Source of the DNA: CAYXZQ01 sp963717515
GTDB lineage: Archaea > Nanobdellota > Nanobdellia > Woesearchaeales > DSVV01
Length of the DNA: 64,000 bases
Direction of reading: 5' to 3'
NCBI GenBank assembly: GCA_963717515.1
Contig: OY970338.1
Location: 496,001 to 560,000, forward strand
The notes under the pieces were generated by a model, which saw nothing but the letters and a program-made list of their open reading frames with translations, was not told the origin of the DNA and ran no database searches. Positions 59,836-64,000 of the stretch are shown in pieces (positions within the stretch are counted from its first letter, which is position 1; each line of letters begins with the position of its first letter). Position numbers and translations under genes: made by a program.

Positions 59836-61152
59836 TCAGGGATAGAGATATATCCTCTCTGTGCTGATAACATCCGGCGTCACAAACTGAGTAAGGGTAG
59901 GAGTGCCTATCTTCGGTATGAAATTTATCCTTACAAGAGAGTCTTCTGTTATTTCGCCCGGGGCTTCATAGCAGACCCTGAGGATATCGCCCCTCTGCAG
60001 GTTTCCAGGGACAAAGTTTGTCCCGTCCTGCTCATAAACTGCTGAGAAATATCCCTGTCCGTAATCATAGGGTGTTATGATCACTGAATGTGCCGGCAGG
60101 TAGCCTGCTTGTGTCATCTTGGCGTCTATCTCGATTGATGCGAGGGTGTCGCCTGACGTATTGAGGATATCATCCGAGACTGTAAAATTGGAAGGTGCTG
60201 CGGATATGTCAACTCCGAGAGGAACAGAGAGCCATGTCCCTGAGCCGAGGATGATGATGGCATGGGTATCATTGACAGCGAACTCGTCGTCAAGACCGTC
60301 ATCATCATAGTCCTCATCAAGCTTGTAGGGCTCCTTGAAGATCCTAAAATATGACGAACCTATCCCCGGCGGGTCAGTCCATCTCATCGCATATGCTGTG
60401 CCTGCATTGTCCCTGTATGCGCTGATGAAACCGTAGCTGGCTATCTGCAGCCGTGTTATGTTCATACCCGAGTCGGGATTGCCATTGTCGCTGAGATTCA
60501 CGACAGAGCCGTCATCATTGACTACCCTTACGTATATGAGGCCTGCTGTGCTCAGGTTGAAGACAAGGTAATTATCAGTATTGTTGTAAGGTGCAGGACA
60601 GTATTCAACACCGCCGATGTTCTGCGGTGCACAAACCCACATGTAATCTGTGAGTCCGTCATCGTCAAGGTCTACCTCGACATTAGCAGGCACTATATGG
60701 TTTATCTGCTTTGCGAGGGCCTCTGATGTATCCCTTCCCTGGAAATCCTCAAGAAGCGGCATCACTTCTTTGTTCCATGTATTGTATCCTACCGAATTGT
60801 TCTTGATGCAGAGGCTGTCCTTTCCCCTGTATTTGAGAGTAGAAGTCCGGTCATCCGTGTTGAAAGTGAAGATCACCTGGTCAAGCTTTATGGGGTCTGA
60901 GCCGGGTGATAGCTTGATGATCTGCTCAAAATCTGTCAGGTTCCCGTCCCTGCCGTCCGCTGCGCTGACCTCGATCACTCTCGCATTTGTGGATATCTGA
61001 GCCTTTGCCTGGTCACCAGTAGAGAGGCTTTTCTCCTGGAGCGAGCCTGCAGTCTGAATGAGTACACCTGCTGCTACGGCAGCGACAAGAAGCATGGCAA
61101 TGAATACTATCAGGGTTCCTACACCCATCTCAGCCTTTTTTTGGAGCGTCAT
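59836..61152 (-). CDS. arlB: Archaellin (archaellum filament subunit), copy 2
   Basis: 438 residues, 110 longer than copy 1. The class III signal peptide QKKA precedes EMGVGTLIVFIAMLLVAAVA. GSDPI lies at 84-88, and the extra length is in the outer domain, which has two Asp-rich calcium-type loops (DLDDDGL and DYDDDGL) and two to three Cys pairs (for example WVCAPQ and EYCPAP). It ends in FVTPDVISTERIYLYP. The same 73-residue ending occurs in the 2431-residue protein. The ATG at 61152 lies about 24 nt from a TATA box. It is separated from the rest of the archaellum locus by the giant gene. It could be a second major subunit or a filament-end subunit. Confidence 0.92.
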   Translation of the reverse strand: MTLQKKAEMGVGTLIVFIAMLLVAAVAAGVLIQTAGSLQEKSLSTGDQAKAQISTNARVIEVSAADGRDGNLTDFEQIIKLSPGSDPIKLDQVIFTFNTDDRTSTLKYRGKDSLCIKNNSVGYNTWNKEVMPLLEDFQGRDTSEALAKQINHIVPANVEVDLDDDGLTDYMWVCAPQNIGGVEYCPAPYNNTDNYLVFNLSTAGLIYVRVVNDDGSVVNLSDNGNPDSGMNITRLQIASYGFISAYRDNAGTAYAMRWTDPPGIGSSYFRIFKEPYKLDEDYDDDGLDDEFAVNDTHAIIILGSGTWLSVPLGVDISAAPSNFTVSDDILNTSGDTLASIEIDAKMTQAGYLPAHSVIITPYDYGQGYFSAVYEQDGTNFVPGNLQRGDILRVCYEAPGEITEDSLVRINFIPKIGTPTLTQFVTPDVISTERIYLYP

Positions 61153-61170
61153 GTTATTGTTGAATTATTG

Positions 61171-61180
61171 TTTATATATT
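61171..61180 (-). promoter_or_regulatory. TATA box of archaellin copy 2
   Basis: AATATATAAA on the minus strand, centred about 24 nt upstream of the ATG, in a run of alternating AT that continues to about 61230. Confidence 0.45.
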
Positions 61181-61319
61181 AATATATTATTTTAGCTATT
61201 AATATACTAATAATATATTAACTTGTATTTAAATGTTTTGGATTTCTGCCAAGGAAATCCATCAAATTCATTCTAAAAACTGGCTTTAAAATAATAAATC
61301 CAATAATTAGTGTCATACA

Positions 61320-61487
61320 ATGTTAATAATCAGCGCGCAAATCGAGAGAGTTTCAATGGAGAAGACCAGAAGGGAATCGGTCAATGACCATGTTTCAGTT
61401 GAGCATATTCTAATCCCATCTGAAATTATGGTGTGGGACAAACAGCATTCATGCAGAACAAATTCAGTAGAACTACAGCTATGTTGA
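61320..61487 (+). CDS. Possible small protein, 55 residues
   Basis: An ATG at 61320 opens a 55-codon frame (MLIISAQIERVSMEKTRRES, then a Val/His-rich part, ending LQLC). A TATA-like TTTAAAATAATAAA at about 61285-61298 is about 28 nt upstream, as for other leaderless genes here. The product matches nothing I know. Its 3' end stops a few bases short of the convergent coiled-coil gene. The remaining part of 61153-61494 holds only the archaellin promoter. Confidence 0.3.
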   Translation: MLIISAQIERVSMEKTRRESVNDHVSVEHILIPSEIMVWDKQHSCRTNSVELQLC

Positions 61488-61494
61488 CGAGTAT

Positions 61495-61653
61495 CTATCT
61501 CTTCAGGATCTCCTTCTTCATGTTCTCGAACTGCTGGTGCAGGTGCTGGAATATCTGCTTGTACAGGCTGAGATCATGCTCAAGCTTCTTCTCCTTCTCC
61601 CTAAGCCTCCTCACCTCCTCTTCCAGCTGCTTAATCCTTTTACCTGAATCCAT
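61495..61653 (-). CDS. Short coiled-coil protein
   Basis: 52 residues from the ATG at 61653: MDSGKRIKQLEEEVRRLREK, then a continuous heptad pattern to the end (FENMKKEILKR). It is almost entirely a charged coiled coil. The start overlaps the end of the membrane-anchored protein gene by 14 bases, so the two are coupled. It may pair with the cytosolic helical tail of that protein. A longer in-frame start at 61698 lies deep inside the upstream gene and is less likely. Confidence 0.6.
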   Translation of the reverse strand: MDSGKRIKQLEEEVRRLREKEKKLEHDLSLYKQIFQHLHQQFENMKKEILKR

Positions 61654-62917
61654 AGTTCCCGTATCCCTGGTTCTCAAGCCATTGGTTTGACTCGGCAACG
61701 AATCTGCTGATGTCTCGCGTCATCAACTTCATTGAATGTTCCATGCCCTCAAACGATTTCACCAACAAAGTTAATTCATCCTCGAGACGGACAAACCCTT
61801 TTTCACTTCCTGAGGCTGCCCTGCGTCTCCAGAAAAATAAAGCCCCTCCTGCACCTACCAAAAGGAATGCTATCAACAGGATACCTGCTAACAGTTGGTT
61901 ATTGCCTGACTTTACAGTGACATCGATCTGCCTCTGTTCATAATTCTCAAGCCTTGCACCTGACCTTATCCCCAAAAAAAGCCTGTATTTTCCCGGCGGA
62001 AGCCGCGAGGTGTCAACCTCAAGGCTGACTGTCTTCTGGCTTCCCTGCATCTCGCCCTCGGCAGAGCCAGAGATGTTCTGGCCTGAGATGTTGTACAGGA
62101 TTTCATAGAATGATAGCTTCTGCTCCGGATTCTTTAGGTCAAGGTCGATTTCAAGCTTCTCCCCTTCATCCAGGCTTCTCTTGTCAACGGAAGAGCTGCC
62201 CTTCCTGGGACTAACGGTGAACTGCCCCCTGGTCAGGTTCGTCTCAAGCCCGTTGTACCTGAATCCGGCTGCATATTCATAGGTTCCGGGCTCGTCATTG
62301 GTAGTGTCATACATCAGGGAGAGGTTATATCCCTCGCCAGGCATGATTATCAGCCTGCTATCGTCGCCGAAACTGTTCTGCAGGCTGCCGTCCTTATAGA
62401 CCTCAATCACCGGGCTTCCCCTGGCGATGACTGTGCCAAGGTTCTTCAGCTGGAAATTGAAATATACCAGACTGTTGCCAGGCTCGATAACAGGGACCAC
62501 GCTCTCAAGCCTGAGATCGTCTATCTTAGTGCCCGGGACAGTGAAACTGAGCTGGAATCTTCCAAGCTGCCGGTTCCCTGATATGAAATCCAGGTAGAGA
62601 GCGTGCGTCTCAGGAGACAATGAATCAGGCAGTGTGAGAGATAGCTGGATATTCTTCTTCTGAAGCGGCTCTATCCTGAAGAGCGCAGGGTCGACACGGA
62701 CAAAGCTGCTCAGATAGGATGAGTCCCTGTCGACGATGACCTGTACATCATATCCCTCAGAATCCTGATTAATCAGGGTGATGATGATGCTGTACGTCTT
62801 GTTGAAATCTGGTTCCTTTATATCATACTTCTGTGGGTTGACGGTCATCTCCGGGCTGACATACGGGATGAGCAGGAGAGACAGCACTACCAGAAACATC
62901 ACTAGCAAAAACCTCAT
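61640..62917 (-). CDS. Membrane-anchored extracellular Ig-like protein
   Basis: About 425 residues. A signal peptide (MRFLLVMFLVVLSLLLIPYV) is followed by three or four beta-sandwich domains of the CARDB/NEW3 type (VVPVIEPGNSLVYFNFQLKN; LPPGKYRLFLGIRSG), one membrane helix about 65-85 residues from the end (LLAGILLIAFLLVGAGGALF), and a cytosolic tail of about 60 residues with helix-forming sequence and a terminal GYGNYGF. GAGGG lies close upstream of the ATG at 62917; an ATG at 62929 is the alternative. It is the kind of protein that could anchor surface structures. The coiled-coil gene overlaps its end. The family name is uncertain. Confidence 0.75.
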   Translation of the reverse strand: MRFLLVMFLVVLSLLLIPYVSPEMTVNPQKYDIKEPDFNKTYSIIITLINQDSEGYDVQVIVDRDSSYLSSFVRVDPALFRIEPLQKKNIQLSLTLPDSLSPETHALYLDFISGNRQLGRFQLSFTVPGTKIDDLRLESVVPVIEPGNSLVYFNFQLKNLGTVIARGSPVIEVYKDGSLQNSFGDDSRLIIMPGEGYNLSLMYDTTNDEPGTYEYAAGFRYNGLETNLTRGQFTVSPRKGSSSVDKRSLDEGEKLEIDLDLKNPEQKLSFYEILYNISGQNISGSAEGEMQGSQKTVSLEVDTSRLPPGKYRLFLGIRSGARLENYEQRQIDVTVKSGNNQLLAGILLIAFLLVGAGGALFFWRRRAASGSEKGFVRLEDELTLLVKSFEGMEHSMKLMTRDISRFVAESNQWLENQGYGNYGFR

Positions 62918-62960
62918 TTTCCCTCGCATATATATTACCCGGACAGACTGTTGAGGCAGG

Positions 62961-62970
62961 AATATAAAAA
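62961..62970 (-). promoter_or_regulatory. TATA box of the Ig-like membrane protein gene
   Basis: TTTTTATATT on the minus strand. A start about 26 nt downstream gives a short leader that contains the GAGGG site before the ATG at 62917. Confidence 0.4.
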
Positions 62971-63015
62971 GGTTTACTACTACTGCTGGGTTACCCTCAG
63001 TTGTCCAACAATAAA

Positions 63016-63026
63016 ATTTATATAAT
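63016..63026 (+). promoter_or_regulatory. TATA box of the nucleotidyltransferase gene
   Basis: ATTTATATAAT is centred about 29 nt upstream of the ATG at 63050. Confidence 0.5.
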
Positions 63027-63049
63027 ATACCTTCAACCGATTTCTGAAC

Positions 63050-63805
63050 ATGAAAGCAATAATACTAGCAGCAGGATATGCGACAAGGCTCTACCCTCTG
63101 ACACTGGACAGGCCAAAGCCCCTTCTTCCGGTCGGAGGAAGGCCGATAATCGAATACATCCTCGACAAGATACAGGAGATAGATGATGTGGATGAGGTGT
63201 TCGTAGTAACCAACAACAAGTTCTTCACGCATTTCGAGGAATGGAAGAAAGGATACAGGAGCGCGGGGCATGAGATAAAGATAAAGATAATCAATGATGG
63301 GACCATGACAAACGAGGACAGGCTCGGGGCAGTCGGCGACCTTAAGCTTGTTGTGGAGAAAGAGAGAATCGATGAGGACCTCCTTGTGGTTGCCGGCGAC
63401 AACCTCTTCGAGTTCAGCATCATGCCGCTTCATGGGCTCTCGCTTGAGAAGAAGGCCTCTGTTCTTGCGCTATATGATCTCAAGGACCCGGAGAAGCTTG
63501 CAAACAAGTTCGGGGTCGTGGTGATAGATGATGAGATGAAAGTCATAGATTTCGAGGAAAAGCCGCCCAAGCCTAAATCGAGCCTCACTGCAACAGTCGT
63601 CTACGTTATAACAAAAGATGACCTTGGGCTCCTGAAGGGTTTCTTTGGCAGCGGAAAAGTGCCTGACAATATAGGGGAGATGATAAGGTTCCTCTCGACC
63701 AAAAGCACAGTATACGGGATGCCGTTTAAGGAAGGATGGGTCGATATCGGCGGAAAGGCAGAATACGAGATGGCAGACAGAAGATACAGCAGGTCAGATG
63801 ATTGA
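63050..63805 (+). CDS. Sugar-1-phosphate nucleotidyltransferase (NDP-sugar pyrophosphorylase family)
   Basis: 251 residues, a single GT-A-like domain. The nucleotide loop begins LAAGYATRLYPLT (6-18) with RPKPLLPV (21-28), then VVAGDN for the metal site and DFEEKP (about 165-170). It matches glucose-1-phosphate thymidylyltransferase/UTP-glucose-1-phosphate enzymes but has no C-terminal left-handed helix domain. It makes an activated sugar, possibly for glycosylating the sequon-rich surface proteins nearby or for glycogen, given its neighbour. The sugar and nucleotide cannot be told. The next gene begins 2 bases after its stop. Confidence 0.9.
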   Translation: MKAIILAAGYATRLYPLTLDRPKPLLPVGGRPIIEYILDKIQEIDDVDEVFVVTNNKFFTHFEEWKKGYRSAGHEIKIKIINDGTMTNEDRLGAVGDLKLVVEKERIDEDLLVVAGDNLFEFSIMPLHGLSLEKKASVLALYDLKDPEKLANKFGVVVIDDEMKVIDFEEKPPKPKSSLTATVVYVITKDDLGLLKGFFGSGKVPDNIGEMIRFLSTKSTVYGMPFKEGWVDIGGKAEYEMADRRYSRSDD

Positions 63806-63807
63806 CC

Positions 63808-64000
63808 ATGCTAATCTCCCACAATCTCGAGAATATCAATATCAGAAGCCAGTCAGATCCAGACGTAGGCTTTCTTCTCACGAACAAGTCTGGAGGTTTC
63901 ACTTTTCTCGGAGCAACGCATAATACCAGCAGGTTCCAGGGAGTCTTCTTATCCAGGGATTTCAATTATTTCAAGGTCATAGAGAACATCCGCCTGCTGG
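63808..64000 (+). CDS. Glycogen-debranching-like enzyme, N-terminal part, cut by window edge
   Basis: 64 residues from the ATG at 63808 to the edge. FLLTNKSGGFTFLG, then SRFQGVFLSRDF, resembles the N-terminal motif of archaeal/bacterial glycogen debranching enzymes (typically a LLTNG-GG pattern followed by R-x-x-G). It follows the nucleotidyltransferase by 2 bases, consistent with a polysaccharide metabolism operon. The catalytic GH domain would be downstream of the window, so the call is tentative. Confidence 0.5.
   Translation, partial: MLISHNLENINIRSQSDPDVGFLLTNKSGGFTFLGATHNTSRFQGVFLSRDFNYFKVIENIRLL

Overview
The window reads as chromosome of an archaeon. It carries archaellum motor genes, archaellins with class III signal peptides, an archaeal Elp3, an aCPSF-type beta-CASP RNase, and TATA boxes about 24-32 nt upstream of many start codons, which implies largely leaderless transcripts. 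Many small proteins of unknown function, a mini MCM-like ATPase and very large secreted proteins suggest a DPANN-type lineage (for example Woesearchaeota-like). That placement is inference; there is no rRNA or tRNA gene here to test it. I saw no CRISPR array, insertion sequence or intact recombinase.

Positions 1-12.6 kb are mostly household and small-protein genes: an NSUN-type RNA m5C methyltransferase (cut by the window edge), a degenerate LAGLIDADG-like protein, Elp3, three small genes downstream of a beta-CASP RNase, a short membrane protein, a pilin-like protein with a Cys/Asp-rich tail, a PIN/HTH-like pair, an MCM-like AAA+ ATPase, an Lrp-like regulator, a winged-helix protein, a thymidylate-synthase-fold protein without its nucleophile, and an EF-Tu domain 2-like protein.

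Positions 12.6-28.7 kb are the archaellum locus on the minus strand, broken into two blocks. Archaellin and a fused ArlC/D/E-like gene lie at 28.7-26.3 kb, and arlG-arlF-arlH-arlI-arlJ at 17.7-12.6 kb. Between them, on the plus strand, is a three-gene cassette with coupled starts: a tandem-HTH protein, a 2431-residue secreted protein, and a 131-residue archaellin-like protein. The large protein ends in a 73-residue archaellin C-terminal tail; the small protein is an archaellin N-terminal half. Together they look like a split archaellin, one half of which carries a giant adhesin. This is the strongest candidate here for an undescribed system.

Positions 28.7-59.4 kb repeat the same plan on a larger scale. 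A promoter region holds three copies of an inverted-repeat motif. It is followed by a tyrosine-recombinase-fold protein that has lost almost all catalytic residues, then directly by a 9899-residue secreted protein. That protein contains ten DUF2341-like domains and seven six-bladed FG-GAP/VCBS propellers, with a repeat period of about 2.04-2.10 kb. A second archaellin follows at 59.8-61.2 kb on the minus strand, then a membrane-anchored Ig-like protein with a coiled-coil partner, a sugar nucleotidyltransferase, and the start of a glycogen-debranching-like enzyme.

Taken together, most of the window looks like a cell-surface and motility region. In it the archaellum motor, calcium-binding archaellins and two regulator-plus-giant-adhesin units may be deployed together.
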